Positions 9,368-19,144 are shown, counted from the stretch's first letter. The stretch is 64,000 bases of DNA from Dyadobacter sp. CY345 (GCF_021502725.1 NZ_JAKFFS010000001.1:434001-498000); one strand, 5' to 3'. The notes: a model not told the origin generated them from the letters alone. Numbers and translations: made by a program.

Positions 9368-10696
9368 CTAGATAAAACGGTTAATCAGATTTTCAAGATA
9401 TTCTTGTTTTCCTGAAATTATAGCTGGTTCGCCTTTTGCTGCTGCCAGTTCAAAAAGATCTGCCAGACCAAGTTTACCAGTTTCAAATTCAGCACCTTTT
9501 CCTGAATCAAAACTTGCATAACGGTCCGTGCGGATTTTGTCATATTCACCATTCTGGATAATATTGTCAGCAATAACCAGAGCTCTTGCAACCACATCAA
9601 TACCACCGATATGTGCATGGAAAACGTCCGCAACATCCGTTGAGTTACGACGACGTTTTGCATCGAAGTTAATACCACCGCCTTGCAATCCGCCAGCCTG
9701 CAAAATTACTAACAATGCTTTTGTCCACTCAGCGATATCGTTAGGGAACTGATCTGTATCCCAACCATTTTGGTAGTCTCCACGGTTCGCATCGATTGAA
9801 CCCAAAAGTCCTGCATCCGCTGCAACCTGCAACTCATGTTCGAACGTATGTCCTGCCAACGTAGCGTGATTCACTTCAAGGTTCAGGGAGAAATCTGCAA
9901 GAAGATCATGCTGGCGAAGGAATCCAATTACCGTTGCAGCATCGTAATCATACTGATGTTTCGTTGGCTCGCAAGGTTTTGGTTCGATAAAGAATTTACC
10001 TTTGAAGCCATTTGAACGTGCATACGCCACAGACATTTTAAGCATCTGAGCAAAATGCTCCTGCTCGCGTTTCATGTCTGTATTAAGGAGCGTCATATAA
10101 CCTTCACGACCTCCCCAGAACACGTAATTTTCTCCGCCCAAAGCGATCGTTGCGTCCAAAGCAATTTTGATCTGTGCCGCAGCGTGAGAAACCACGTCAA
10201 AATCCGGGTTGGTTGAGGCACCATTCATATAACGATGGTGACTGAACAAGTTAGCTGTTCCCCAAAGTAATTTAACACCTGAATCTTTTTGCTTTTGCGC
10301 AAGATATTGTGTCAAAGTCTGAAGACGTTTTTCATTGCTGCGAACGTCGTCAGTATAATCTACTACGTCAACATCATGGAAACAGTAATAAGGCAATCCA
10401 AGTTTTGTGATCAATTCAAATGCAGCATCTGCTTTGTCTTTTGCGCGGTCAACAGCATCTGCTTTTTTATCCCATGGGTAAAATAATGTTTGTCCTCCGA
10501 AAGGATCACCACCATTTCCACAGAACGTATGCCAGTAAGCAACAGCAAAACGAAGATGCTCTTTCATGCTTTTACCAGCAACGATACGATTTTCGTCATA
10601 CCAGCGGTATGCTAACGGGTTTGTCGATTCCGGTCCTTCGTAAGCGATTTTCCCGATTCCTTTAAAATACTCCTCTTCTCCAAGTAGTATGCTCAT
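9368..10696 (-). CDS. xylA: Xylose isomerase
   Basis: 442 residues, the length of group II bacterial xylose isomerases. Interconverts D-xylose and D-xylulose in the cytoplasm with divalent metals. Visible: FHDVD with catalytic His107 and Asp110, [18 protein letters not shown] with the metal-binding Glu, [10 protein letters not shown], and DANRGD. It stands alone, with no xylulokinase or transporter beside it, and is convergent with the SusCD locus. The start ATG at 10696 gives the typical [11 protein letters not shown] opening. Confidence 0.97.
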   Translation of the reverse strand: MSILLGEEEYFKGIGKIAYEGPESTNPLAYRWYDENRIVAGKSMKEHLRFAVAYWHTFCGNGGDPFGGQTLFYPWDKKADAVDRAKDKADAAFELITKLGLPYYCFHDVDVVDYTDDVRSNEKRLQTLTQYLAQKQKDSGVKLLWGTANLFSHHRYMNGASTNPDFDVVSHAAAQIKIALDATIALGGENYVFWGGREGYMTLLNTDMKREQEHFAQMLKMSVAYARSNGFKGKFFIEPKPCEPTKHQYDYDAATVIGFLRQHDLLADFSLNLEVNHATLAGHTFEHELQVAADAGLLGSIDANRGDYQNGWDTDQFPNDIAEWTKALLVILQAGGLQGGGINFDAKRRRNSTDVADVFHAHIGGIDVVARALVIADNIIQNGEYDKIRTDRYASFDSGKGAEFETGKLGLADLFELAAAKGEPAIISGKQEYLENLINRFI

Positions 10697-10880
10697 TGCG
10701 GTTTGTGTTAATGGTTTTTAAATGATAAGGTCTAGGTAAAGGGTGTTTACAGATCACAAATTATAAAGCTATTGTTCTCCGGATCATACTTTTTACTGCC
10801 TCTTTTTTATTAAGTGTACTATTGACAATTTTTACTGCAATACTATCACTTTTTTTTGAAAAAATTGAAAGCATAATGAA

Positions 10881-10913
10881 AAAAGGGTTGCGAAATATTT
10901 TCGCAACCCTTTT
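10881..10913 (-). terminator. Terminator of the PpiD-like gene
   Basis: A 15-bp stem (10881-10895 with 10899-10913) with a 3-base loop. Read on the minus strand it is followed by extra T residues. It lies 26 bases past the stop of the gene at 10939. Confidence 0.85.
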
Positions 10914-10938
10914 CATGTATTCTGAACGGCTTTTTCTC

Positions 10939-13056
10939 TTAGAAGAATTTAGCGCGACGATCAACTATTTTAGCATTCTCACGAATTGCTTCGTTCACAA
11001 GGTAAGAAGAACGGCTTTCCAACGATTGGGTAAGCTGCGTTTTATTCTGAGTGAAATCGGCAATTTTTGGAGCATCCGTTTTGTTGATCAGCTCCATGAT
11101 GAACACACCGTTTTCGCCGGTAAATACACCTGTTTTCTGACCAGCTTTCAGGCCAAATACCTTACCTAATGCGATTGGATCAAAACCTGCGCTGGTTAAG
11201 AAACCTGTTGCAAGAGAAATATCATTTGCAGTTTCAATCAAAGCACCTGCACCGTATTTTTTAGCTATCGTTTCAAGATCGCCTGTTGCTCCTTTAAGTT
11301 TTGCAGTGATCTGCTCAGCTTTCAATTCGTTGCGAACTTTGGTTGTAAGCTCGTCACGGAAGTCGTCCACTTTAACGTTTTCCTGATCTGATTTTCCTGT
11401 AAGTACAGCAACGATATATTGTTCCTCTGTTTCAAAAACCTGAGAAACGTTATTGATCTTCGTGTCTTCTTTAAATGCCCAGCGAACAATTTCGCGGCCA
11501 TTTTGTATCGCATTGATATTCGTAGCGCTTTCAGGAACACGGTTAGCTGTTGCTACAACAAGTCCTTTATTCTTTTTAACAGCTTCGTTAAACTGTTCTT
11601 TTGTTTTTACCGAATTAGCAAACTCGTCGGCTTTGCGGTATGCTTCGTCACGTGTAGCCTGGCTTGGAGCAATTGTTTTTCCAATCGCAGCGATACGGTA
11701 CAACGTATTATTTTTAGTTGCTGTTACCTTGATAATATGGAAGCCAAACTGGCTTTCGATTAATCTCGGGATCAAGCCAGGAGCACTTGCAGAGAAAACC
11801 GCATCTTCAAATGGTTTAACCATTGCGCCATTGTTCTGAAAATATCCTAAGTCACCACCACGTTGCGCTGAACCCGGGTCTGCACTTGACGTTGCTGCCA
11901 AAGCTTCGAAATTAGCACCAGAACGAATCTGGGCAAGAATTCCTTCTGCACGAACACGAGCCGCAGCCTTAGCTGTGTCTGACTGATTTTCTGCTCTGAT
12001 AAGAATATGACTTGCTTTTGCAGAAGATACAGTATCCGTACGAGTTCCATCATATTTATAGATGAAGTAAGTATTTCCTTCGCGGTATGGACCGTAAACG
12101 CCACCAGGTACGAATGATTTTACAGCTTCTTTTAACTGATCAGACATGTTGGCTAATGACATATTCATCGGCAACGGAATGTCTGAATTCATTTTTGCGT
12201 AAGAAGAATCATTTTGTGCCGTAGCAAGTCCACGAGCCAATTCTTTAATTTCATTGTAAAGTGCGGTACTATCGTCTTTCGCTGGCTGAACCGGAAAGCT
12301 GACATATTCGATTGAACGTGTATCGGTTCCTTTATATTCTGAGCGGTGAGCACTTAAATAAGTTTCAAGCTGAGAATCAGTTACTTTAATCGTAGTGTCT
12401 ACGATTGAGAAATAAGGAACATATAAATAACGTGTCGTTGCTTTTGTGTTTTGCGCAACATATTCTTTTTCAGCTTGCGCCTTAGTTATGTAGGTAGACA
12501 GCTTCAAAAGGTTTTCGTATTTGCTGCGAATGCGCTCTTCACGAAGACTCGTTTCAAAACTAGTCCATGATTTTTGTTGCTCAACAGGTAACGTCTTTAA
12601 GTTTTTCAGGTAGTTAATAACAGCGGATTTATCAAAACGACCAGATGTTGGATCAGAAAACGCCTGAAGAATTGAAGGGCTGATGTGATTTCCCTGCACC
12701 ATATCCACTAATTCTTCATCTGTAACCGCTAGCCCAAGCTCGTCAAATTGTTTTTTGTAAGCAATGTCAACAATGAATTGATTCCATGCCTGGTCGCGTA
12801 ATGAAGCTAGTTCATTTTCATTCAAACTGCGGCCCGACTGCGCCTCATAGTTCTGACGAAACCCATCGACCCTGGTCTGAAAGTCTTTGATATTGATTTC
12901 TTTACCAGCAATCTCACCAACAGTTTGGTTGTTATTTCCTCCTAAGAAAGAGTTTGGGCCTAAAAGGTCACCACCCACCATAAATAAGATCAAACTGATT
13001 GCGATTACTGTGACAGCAACTCCGGATTTCTCTCTGATTTTGTTAATTAAAGCCAT
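10939..13056 (-). CDS. ppiD: PpiD/SurA-like periplasmic peptidyl-prolyl isomerase
   Basis: 705 residues. An N-terminal membrane anchor (VAVTVIAISLILFMVGGDLL, about 14-33) holds a periplasmic body. A SurA_N-type chaperone region follows (about 40-190, FIVDIAYKKQFDELGLAVTD). One parvulin rotamase domain lies at about 345-455 (KASHILIR, RGGDLGYFQ, FGFHIIKV), then a long C-terminal chaperone segment. It assists folding of exported and outer-membrane proteins, which suits a genome rich in TonB receptors. Single gene with its own terminator. The name rests on architecture; PpiD is the usual annotation in the phylum. Confidence 0.92.
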   Translation of the reverse strand: MALINKIREKSGVAVTVIAISLILFMVGGDLLGPNSFLGGNNNQTVGEIAGKEINIKDFQTRVDGFRQNYEAQSGRSLNENELASLRDQAWNQFIVDIAYKKQFDELGLAVTDEELVDMVQGNHISPSILQAFSDPTSGRFDKSAVINYLKNLKTLPVEQQKSWTSFETSLREERIRSKYENLLKLSTYITKAQAEKEYVAQNTKATTRYLYVPYFSIVDTTIKVTDSQLETYLSAHRSEYKGTDTRSIEYVSFPVQPAKDDSTALYNEIKELARGLATAQNDSSYAKMNSDIPLPMNMSLANMSDQLKEAVKSFVPGGVYGPYREGNTYFIYKYDGTRTDTVSSAKASHILIRAENQSDTAKAAARVRAEGILAQIRSGANFEALAATSSADPGSAQRGGDLGYFQNNGAMVKPFEDAVFSASAPGLIPRLIESQFGFHIIKVTATKNNTLYRIAAIGKTIAPSQATRDEAYRKADEFANSVKTKEQFNEAVKKNKGLVVATANRVPESATNINAIQNGREIVRWAFKEDTKINNVSQVFETEEQYIVAVLTGKSDQENVKVDDFRDELTTKVRNELKAEQITAKLKGATGDLETIAKKYGAGALIETANDISLATGFLTSAGFDPIALGKVFGLKAGQKTGVFTGENGVFIMELINKTDAPKIADFTQNKTQLTQSLESRSSYLVNEAIRENAKIVDRRAKFF

Positions 13057-13178
13057 TTCTATTTTTGAATTAGACCCGCAAAATAAAATCTTTTCTGCGT
13101 GGAATGCAAGAGGGATTTATAATTGATAATTGATATTTGCAAACGAATCACCGAAATATTTGCTGGATTTCCACTATT

Positions 13179-13661
13179 TTATTCTAAATACTTCAAATTG
13201 AAGGCATAAATTATGCACATGATCGAGCTGAAAAATATTCCTGCCAATCCGGTTACTACGCCTAACCAGCCACCAATAACAAGTACCGATCCCAGAAAAG
13301 CAACAACCATTCCACCCAGATAGAGGTAAAATCCCAGCTTTTTCAAGTTCCACATTAAATAGGCAGCATATAAAGTAAGTGATTCAAAAATAAGCATGAT
13401 GACAGCACTTTTCCTGATCATGTCTGGCGTTGTCCGTTGAATTACGGATTCTAGTAAACGATCAACCGTTTTGGTATCTGCTTGTGATGGTTGTTCTTCA
13501 AGTTTTTCACGGGCACTTTGAAAAAGCTCGCGCGTCTTGTCGGCCACCACACCCGGATTCCAAAGTCGTTCAGATTGTGTCCATAAGCCGGAAATAGAAC
13601 TTAAAAAAGTAAGTATGCAAAGCACAGTAAGCACTGTTGGGCGTGGAGTTGGAGCATTCAT
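13179..13661 (-). CDS. Hypothetical integral membrane protein
   Basis: 160 residues. A hydrophobic segment near the N terminus (about 9-27) is followed by a polar, charged stretch (about 35-85). Three more hydrophobic segments lie at about 86-103, 108-130 and 133-153 (FYLYLGGMVVAFLGSVLVIGG). I recognise no family; DUF-type Bacteroidetes membrane proteins of this shape are common. It is upstream of and co-oriented with the PpiD gene, with a 122-base gap. Confidence 0.75.
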   Translation of the reverse strand: MNAPTPRPTVLTVLCILTFLSSISGLWTQSERLWNPGVVADKTRELFQSAREKLEEQPSQADTKTVDRLLESVIQRTTPDMIRKSAVIMLIFESLTLYAAYLMWNLKKLGFYLYLGGMVVAFLGSVLVIGGWLGVVTGLAGIFFSSIMCIIYAFNLKYLE

Positions 13662-13828
13662 TGGGCAATAATAAAAATAATGTAATGACAGTTGTCAATA
13701 TCGGGATGTAAAATTTGTGGATTTCGATGAAAACACCAAAAGCATTTGAATATTCTTATAAGTGAACATACTTTTACAATTATAATTTCAAAATATCAAT
13801 TTTACATCTAACGGGAGCCTGGTAAATT

Positions 13829-14131
13829 ATGAGCCTACAAATTCTGACTGAACGCGTTACCAGCATGCTGGGCACGGATAGCGGCCTTGACGCAACAGTT
13901 AAATTCAAAACAGACGAAGGAAATGTTTTCATAAATAGCAAAGTTGTGCCGAATACTGTGTCTAACGAAGACCTGGATGCAGACTGCACATTTGAAATTT
14001 CTACAAAAAATGCTTTGAAATTATTGGACGGCGACCTGAATGCGATGATGGCCTATATGATGGGCAAGCTCAAAATCGACGGAGATATGGGTGTCGCGAT
14101 GAAAATCGCTGAAACTTTTGGGGGTAAGTAA
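13829..14131 (+). CDS. SCP2 sterol-binding-domain protein
   Basis: 100 residues, essentially a single SCP2 domain: N-terminal helix, beta sheet (LDATVKFKTDEGNVFI), DADCTFEISTKNALKLLDGDLN, and the C-terminal MMGKLKIDGDMGVAMKIAETF segment typical of the fold. It binds a lipid or fatty-acyl ligand in the cytoplasm; the natural ligand in bacteria is usually unknown. It is convergent with pdxJ across a strong shared terminator. Confidence 0.88.
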   Translation: MSLQILTERVTSMLGTDSGLDATVKFKTDEGNVFINSKVVPNTVSNEDLDADCTFEISTKNALKLLDGDLNAMMAYMMGKLKIDGDMGVAMKIAETFGGK

Positions 14132-14153
14132 TATCCCGGAAAATGTTTTCGTG

Positions 14154-14206
14154 AAAAAGGAGTCTGGATTCGAGCGGTAATTCCGCTTGAATCCAGACTC
14201 CTTTTT
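14154..14206. terminator. Bidirectional terminator (SCP2 gene / pdxJ)
   Basis: A 24-bp stem (14154-14177 with 14183-14206, one G-U) with a 5-base loop, flanked by A and T runs on both sides, lies between the convergent stops. Confidence 0.92.
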
Positions 14207-14218
14207 TTATCGCCCAAG

Positions 14219-14938
14219 TTAAAGCTCCAATTCCCGAAGATACATCTGGATCGTATTTTCTAAACCTAAATATAAGGCATCGGAAATTAATGCATGGCCG
14301 ATGGAAACTTCATCCATCCAAGGAATACATTGTTTCAGGAAGTGCAGGTTGTCCAGACTTAGGTCATGTCCAGCGTTTAAGCCCAAACCAACTTCTTTTG
14401 CTTTCTCTGCCGCCAGAACAAATGGTATAACGGCCTTTTGCCTGTTCTCGAAATAATGCGCTGCGTAAGGTTCTGTATATAATTCAACGCGGTCAGCTCC
14501 GCAGATCTTTGCGCCTTCAACCATATCCGGATCAGGATCGACAAATACTGAAACGCGTATGTTTTCTTTCTTAAATTCCTGAATCAGCTCAGTTAAAAGA
14601 TTTCGGTTTGTGATAGTATCCCAGCCAGCGTTGGAAGTTATCGCGCCAAGAGCGTCCGGCACGAGTGTTACCTGGTCAGGTTTTGTGGCAAGTACCAGAT
14701 CTATAAATTTTCGCTCCGAGGGATTTCCTTCGATATTGAATTCTGTTGTTACAACTTCTTTTAAATCGTAAACATCCTGATAACGAATATGCCGCTCATC
14801 CGGGCGGGGGTGCACAGTAATGCCTTGCGCGCCAAAACGCTCACAATCCAGAGCCACTTTCAGGACATTGGGATTGTCGCCTCCGCGAGAATTCCGAAGT
14901 GTAGCTATTTTGTTAATGTTGACGCTGAGACGAGTCAT
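14219..14938 (-). CDS. pdxJ: Pyridoxine 5'-phosphate synthase
   Basis: 239 residues from the ATG at 14938 ([16 protein letters not shown]). An upstream in-frame ATG at 15016 is rejected because it would translate a low-complexity repeat. Condenses 3-amino-2-oxopropyl phosphate with 1-deoxyxylulose 5-phosphate to give pyridoxine 5'-phosphate (DXP-dependent vitamin B6 pathway). Visible: [11 protein letters not shown] with the catalytic His/Arg region, [17 protein letters not shown] and [12 protein letters not shown]. Confidence 0.96.
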   Translation of the reverse strand: MTRLSVNINKIATLRNSRGGDNPNVLKVALDCERFGAQGITVHPRPDERHIRYQDVYDLKEVVTTEFNIEGNPSERKFIDLVLATKPDQVTLVPDALGAITSNAGWDTITNRNLLTELIQEFKKENIRVSVFVDPDPDMVEGAKICGADRVELYTEPYAAHYFENRQKAVIPFVLAAEKAKEVGLGLNAGHDLSLDNLHFLKQCIPWMDEVSIGHALISDALYLGLENTIQMYLRELEL

Positions 14939-14944
14939 GTTGAA

Positions 14945-15066
14945 GTTTTTAATGATAGATTGATAGAATGATTGAATTTTGAATGGTAGAATTTTGAATG
15001 ATAGAATGTGATGCAAAACCCTTGGTTATTCATTCTATCATTCACTCATTCAAAATTCTATCATTG
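14945..15066. repeat. AT-rich low-complexity inverted repeat upstream of pdxJ
   Basis: Repeated words of the type gatagaatg and gaattttgaatg occupy 14952-15009. Their reverse complement (cattctatcattc and caaaattcta) lies at about 15030-15061. The arms can form a long imperfect hairpin. Similar words recur at 15137-15165. It sits between divergent pdxJ and the YqeY gene. Confidence 0.75.
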
Positions 15067-15073
15067 ATTCGTG

Positions 15074-15081
15074 TAACTTTG
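15074..15081 (+). promoter_or_regulatory. Candidate -7 promoter element (TAACTTTG) for the YqeY-CvpA pair
   Basis: Exact match to the Bacteroidetes primary-sigma -7 consensus TAnnTTTG, 90 bases upstream of the YqeY start. No clear -33 TTG at the usual distance. Confidence 0.5.
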
Positions 15082-15171
15082 CGCCTTTAATGACAAATTT
15101 AACATTGCTCATTCTAAATTAACTCATTTATTCATTAATATTCTCACATTCAAAATTCATTCATTAAACAT

Positions 15172-15621
15172 ATGTCACTAAAAATTCAGGTTGAATCAGG
15201 TATTAAAGATGCCATGAGGGCAAAAGATCAGGACACTTTGCGCGCTTTACGTGCAATCAAATCATTGATTTTGCTGGAAGAAACAAAAGGCGGTGCATCA
15301 GGAGAATTAACTGCTGACGACGAATTGAAGTTGCTTACAAAAGCTGCAAAACAACGCAGAGAATCAGCAGATATTTACAAAACACAAAATCGCCCCGACC
15401 TTTTGGAAAAGGAAGAAGCTGAGCTCGCGATCATCGAGCAGTTTTTGCCAAAACAATTATCAGAAGAAGAAGTTACGGCCAAACTAAAAGAAATTATTTC
15501 TCGCGTTGGCGCAACGGGCCCTTCGGATATGGGTAAGGTAATGGGTGCAGCAACGAAGGAACTTGCCGGCCAGGCTGACGGTCGTGTTGTTTCGGCATTA
15601 GTAAAGAGTTTGCTCGCATGA
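15172..15621 (+). CDS. GatB/YqeY-domain protein
   Basis: 149 residues, the normal length of the YqeY family (ESGIKDAMRAKDQDTLRALR at the start, AIIEQFLPKQLSEEE, and MGKVMGAATKELAGQADGR at the end). The fold matches the tRNA-binding tail domain of GatB. The cellular role is not established; tRNA-related amidotransfer is suggested by the fold. It overlaps the next gene by 4 bases (ATGA), so the two are translationally coupled. Confidence 0.93.
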   Translation: MSLKIQVESGIKDAMRAKDQDTLRALRAIKSLILLEETKGGASGELTADDELKLLTKAAKQRRESADIYKTQNRPDLLEKEEAELAIIEQFLPKQLSEEEVTAKLKEIISRVGATGPSDMGKVMGAATKELAGQADGRVVSALVKSLLA

Positions 15622-16241
15622 AGTTATTGGATATTCTTATCCTGATTCCATTACTTTGGGGAGCTTTACATGGTTACCGTAAGGGTTTGCTTATCGAAAT
15701 TATCGGCATAGCGGGCCTTGTGGTAGCCATGATCCTCGGTTTTAAATTTCTGGGCCTGGGAATGGAAGTTCTCACGCCTTATTTCAGTGACGGTACCGCA
15801 AGAAAAATCCTTCCATATATAGGTTTTTCAGCCGTATTTTTTCCAACCATATTTTTGCTGAACCAATTCGGTTACCGAATCCGGCGTTCGTTGCGTTACT
15901 CAATTCTGGGAACCTTCGACAGTTTCGCCGGCGCAATGGTTGGTATTTTTACCTGGGTTTTCGGGATCAGTGTATTTTTCTGGCTTGTCAATACCATCGG
16001 TGTGAAAATTCCTGAACACCGTACAAATGATACCTGGCTTTATCCGCTTGTCATTCCGGTCGCTCCCAATGTGATTACAAAAGCACTTACTTTAATGCCG
16101 GAAGGCAGTGAACTGATTAAGGACTGGAAATCAGAATATTTGGATGATGAGAAAAAGGATAAAGAAAGTGAAGATGAATATTCTGATGATGAAGGTGAAT
16201 CAGATAACAAAAAAGATAATTCTGAACGCATAGACGAATGA
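15618..16241 (+). CDS. CvpA-family inner-membrane protein
   Basis: 207 residues. Four predicted membrane helices lie within the first 140 residues (DILILIPLLWGALHGYRKGL, IIGIAGLVVAMILGF, SAVFFPTIFLLNQ, GAMVGIFTWVFGISVFFW), a CvpA/colicin V production family pattern. A strongly acidic and Lys-rich tail follows (about 172-207, DEKKDKESEDEYSDDEGESD). CvpA proteins affect purF expression and envelope integrity in enterobacteria; the role here is inferred. Coupled to the YqeY gene by an ATGA overlap. Confidence 0.9.
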   Translation: MKLLDILILIPLLWGALHGYRKGLLIEIIGIAGLVVAMILGFKFLGLGMEVLTPYFSDGTARKILPYIGFSAVFFPTIFLLNQFGYRIRRSLRYSILGTFDSFAGAMVGIFTWVFGISVFFWLVNTIGVKIPEHRTNDTWLYPLVIPVAPNVITKALTLMPEGSELIKDWKSEYLDDEKKDKESEDEYSDDEGESDNKKDNSERIDE

Positions 16242-16357
16242 TTTTTCGTAAAACGGTGTTTCTTTTCGATTAACAAATCTTTCATTAACTGGATAAAATA
16301 ATCGTATGCGGAACATCAATCTGAGGCCGGATAATTCTTTTAAAGATTGATATTCAG

Positions 16358-16365
16358 TACCTTTG
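16358..16365 (+). promoter_or_regulatory. Candidate -7 promoter element (TACCTTTG) of rlmN
   Basis: Exact TAnnTTTG match ending 52 bases before the rlmN start. The upstream -33 region is T-rich (ttctttt) rather than a clean TTTG. Confidence 0.6.
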
Positions 16366-16417
16366 CAGTAAATACGGTTACCTTCAAAATAAGCGGTGAC
16401 CAATAGTTATAAAAATA

Positions 16418-17470
16418 ATGGTTGAAGTACAAGAAAAGCAGGATATAAGGAAGTTAAGTGTTGATCAGTTGAAAAACTGGATGGCAGAACATGGAGAAAA
16501 GGCTTTCCGTGCGAAACAGATCTATGAGTGGATATGGAAAAAATCGGCATCATCTTTTGCTCAAATGACAAACCTGTCCCTGGCAACCAGACAACTCATC
16601 GACGAACACTTTGTAATCAATGCGATGACTGTTGCCAAACAACAGCAAAGTAATGATGGTACTGTAAAATCTGCTTTTAAATTATTCGACGGCCATTTGG
16701 TGGAAGGTGTTTTAATACCTGCCTCTGACCGTATGACAGCATGCGTGAGCAGCCAGGTGGGTTGTTCACTGACCTGCAAATTCTGCGCGACTGGCTATAT
16801 GGAGCGTAAGAGAAATCTTGACGCCGCTGAAATTTATGATCAGGTTGTAGCCATTGCACGCCAGGCAGAAGCGAGTTTCAAGGCTCCCCTTACTAATATC
16901 GTGTATATGGGTATGGGTGAGCCGCTATTAAACTATACGGCTGTTCTAAAATCAATTGAACATATTACCTCGCCGGAAGGCCTTAATATGTCGCCAAGGC
17001 GCATCACAGTTTCGACAGCCGGGATCGCCAAAATGATTAAAAAACTGGGCGACGATGAAGTTCGTTTCCGTCTTGCGCTTTCTTTGCATGCGGCAAATGA
17101 CGAAAAACGTAACCGTATCATGCCAATTAACGAATCTAATTCGCTTGATAATCTGGCTGAGGCACTTAATTATTTTTATAAGAAAACAGGGAACCGGATT
17201 ACTTTCGAATATATTGTTTTCAATAACTTCAATGATACTTTGCAGGATGCAAAAGAGCTTTGGGAGTTTACCAAACGTGTACCGGCACGCGTAAACATCA
17301 TCGAATACAACCCGATCGCCGAAGCAGATTTTACGAATACCGGTGCTGATCGTCTGGATCAATTTGCTGCTTTTCTGGAAGAAAAAGGTGTTTCTGTTCA
17401 TGTGCGCAGAAGCCGTGGGAAAGACATTGACGCAGCCTGCGGACAGCTTGCCAATAAAGAAGGAAATTGA
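16418..17470 (+). CDS. rlmN: 23S rRNA (adenine2503-C2)/tRNA(A37) methyltransferase, radical SAM
   Basis: 350 residues, full length. The radical-SAM cluster motif CSLTCKFC is at Cys116, Cys120 and Cys123. The resolving Cys is near the end in DIDAACGQL (Cys341). GMGEPLLN and RRITVSTAGI are SAM-binding segments, and the N-terminal accessory domain starts KLSVDQLKNWMAEHGEKAFRA. It methylates C2 of A2503 in 23S rRNA and of A37 in some tRNAs. Single gene with a good upstream promoter element. Confidence 0.97.
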   Translation: MVEVQEKQDIRKLSVDQLKNWMAEHGEKAFRAKQIYEWIWKKSASSFAQMTNLSLATRQLIDEHFVINAMTVAKQQQSNDGTVKSAFKLFDGHLVEGVLIPASDRMTACVSSQVGCSLTCKFCATGYMERKRNLDAAEIYDQVVAIARQAEASFKAPLTNIVYMGMGEPLLNYTAVLKSIEHITSPEGLNMSPRRITVSTAGIAKMIKKLGDDEVRFRLALSLHAANDEKRNRIMPINESNSLDNLAEALNYFYKKTGNRITFEYIVFNNFNDTLQDAKELWEFTKRVPARVNIIEYNPIAEADFTNTGADRLDQFAAFLEEKGVSVHVRRSRGKDIDAACGQLANKEGN

Positions 17471-17612
17471 ACATTACACTTTTTCTTGTTAAAATCTGAT
17501 TTAGTCACCCGATGGTTTTATCAATTAAAACATTGGCTGAATAGAAGCACTTTATTAACGCAAATATGAATTTACTTAACAATTTCTTAACATTGCACTT
17601 GTAAAGAATCAG

Positions 17613-17620
17613 TAGTTTTG
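17613..17620 (+). promoter_or_regulatory. Candidate promoter of the phosphate transporter gene
   Basis: TAGTTTTG matches TAnnTTTG. A TTG at 17593-17595 lies 17 bases upstream, close to the expected -33 spacing. The leader would be about 95 bases. Confidence 0.5.
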
Positions 17621-17722
17621 CCTCGAAATCATGTTCTTACCTAACCGGAATGCTTGCCGAAACATATCACTTCTGCAACGACCATTAAAGTGAGTTTTAT
17701 AAAGTAAACTTATACGCTACCT

Positions 17723-19144
17723 ATGTTTGGTCTTGAAACCGACATTTTTCTCCTTCTCGCTTTTAGTCTTTTAGCGGCTTGTGCATTTGAATTTGTAAAC
17801 GGTTTCCACGATACGGCCAATGCCGTCGCTACCGTAATTTATACGAATTCCCTGAAACCAAATATCGCAGTAATGTGGTCCGGTTTCTGTAACTTTTTAG
17901 GTGTTTTTTTTGGTGGAATTGCAGTTGCAATGGGTATTGTAAACCTGCTGCCAGTCGAATTACTGATTGATCAGAATGTCTATCATAGCGTTGCTATGGT
18001 TTTTTCTTTGCTTTTCAGTGCGATTATCTGGAACCTTGGAACATGGTGGTTTGGACTTCCGAGTTCCAGTTCACATACTTTGATAGGCTCCATTCTTGGT
18101 GTTGGTCTTGCGTTTACGTTTATGCCCGAAAATACACACGGTGCCGGTGTAAACTGGTCAAAAGCACAAGAACTTTTTACCTCTCTTTTAACTTCTCCGA
18201 TCTTCGGTTTTGCCCTTGCGATCATCATTATGTTCATCCTTCGCCGGGCGCTTTCGAAACCTCTTCGTGACGTTGTGTTCAGTGAACCTCAAAAAAATAC
18301 GCCGCCGCCGATCTGGATTCGCGCCATTTTGGTTACTACCTGTACCCTTGTAAGTTTCTTTCACGGATCTAATGATGGTCAAAAAGGAGTGGGCCTTGTA
18401 ATGTTGATCCTGATTGGAATTGTTCCTGCACATTTTGCTCTGGATAACAGTATTAATCCGGTTGAAATGAAAACTGAGCTTGCCAGAATTGACGAGACAA
18501 TCGGACGTATCGACACCGTCGGACTATCTGCGTCAGATCGTGAACATTGGCATACAATTAAGTCAGAAATCGCTTTACTAACTATCCAGCTGAACAAACC
18601 TATGGTTGACAATAAGTTGCCGAAGGAAGTGCGAATGAACGCACGGAAATCGTTGCTTCTGATCAGCCGTAATACGAAAACAATCCTTGAAAACGGAGAT
18701 GCAAATCTTAATTCTGCTGATACTGAGTTTTTGAAAGGACAGGCAGGAGGCGAAAAAGGGATCAGAAGATTTACAGATTACGCACCTGACTGGGTTATTT
18801 TAATGATCTCGCTTTCCCTTGGTTTGGGAACAATGGTAGGTTGGAAAAGAATTGTGGTAACCATCGGTGAGAAAATCGGTAAGCAGCATTTGACTTATGC
18901 ACAGGGTGCATCTGCTGAATTAGTTGCTGCAAGTACCATTGGTGTCTCATCCTATCTTGGACTTCCGGTGAGTACAACACACGTACTCTCATCCGGTATC
19001 GCCGGTTCGATGGTGGCAAGTAAAGGGGTTAAAAACTTACAAGCTGGAACGATCCGGAATATTGTAATCGCCTGGATATTGACGTTGCCTGTGACTATGT
19101 TTTTGTCCGGTACGTTATACGCCTTCTTCCGCTGGATACTTTAA
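17723..19144 (+). CDS. Inorganic phosphate transporter (PiT/PHO4 family)
   Basis: 473 residues. The two signature repeats are present: FVNGFHDTANAVATVIYT near residue 25 and FFHGSNDGQKGVGLVM near 212. About ten membrane helices are split by a charged cytoplasmic loop (about 245-350) rich in Glu, Lys and Arg. The second half ends with the paired repeat GVSSYLGLPVSTTHVLSSGI. Low-affinity cation/Pi symport across the inner membrane. No PhoU-like partner gene is adjacent, though the long central loop resembles the linker seen in other Bacteroidetes members. Confidence 0.95.
   Translation: MFGLETDIFLLLAFSLLAACAFEFVNGFHDTANAVATVIYTNSLKPNIAVMWSGFCNFLGVFFGGIAVAMGIVNLLPVELLIDQNVYHSVAMVFSLLFSAIIWNLGTWWFGLPSSSSHTLIGSILGVGLAFTFMPENTHGAGVNWSKAQELFTSLLTSPIFGFALAIIIMFILRRALSKPLRDVVFSEPQKNTPPPIWIRAILVTTCTLVSFFHGSNDGQKGVGLVMLILIGIVPAHFALDNSINPVEMKTELARIDETIGRIDTVGLSASDREHWHTIKSEIALLTIQLNKPMVDNKLPKEVRMNARKSLLLISRNTKTILENGDANLNSADTEFLKGQAGGEKGIRRFTDYAPDWVILMISLSLGLGTMVGWKRIVVTIGEKIGKQHLTYAQGASAELVAASTIGVSSYLGLPVSTTHVLSSGIAGSMVASKGVKNLQAGTIRNIVIAWILTLPVTMFLSGTLYAFFRWIL

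Noticed and set aside
10761..10964. 67-codon frame on the minus strand, partly inside the PpiD terminator
   Set aside because: It runs through the terminator hairpin and the 3' end of the PpiD gene; composition is low-complexity and no homology is recognised.
16952..17401. 149-codon frame antisense to rlmN
   Set aside because: A shadow of a strongly conserved gene; no motif of its own.
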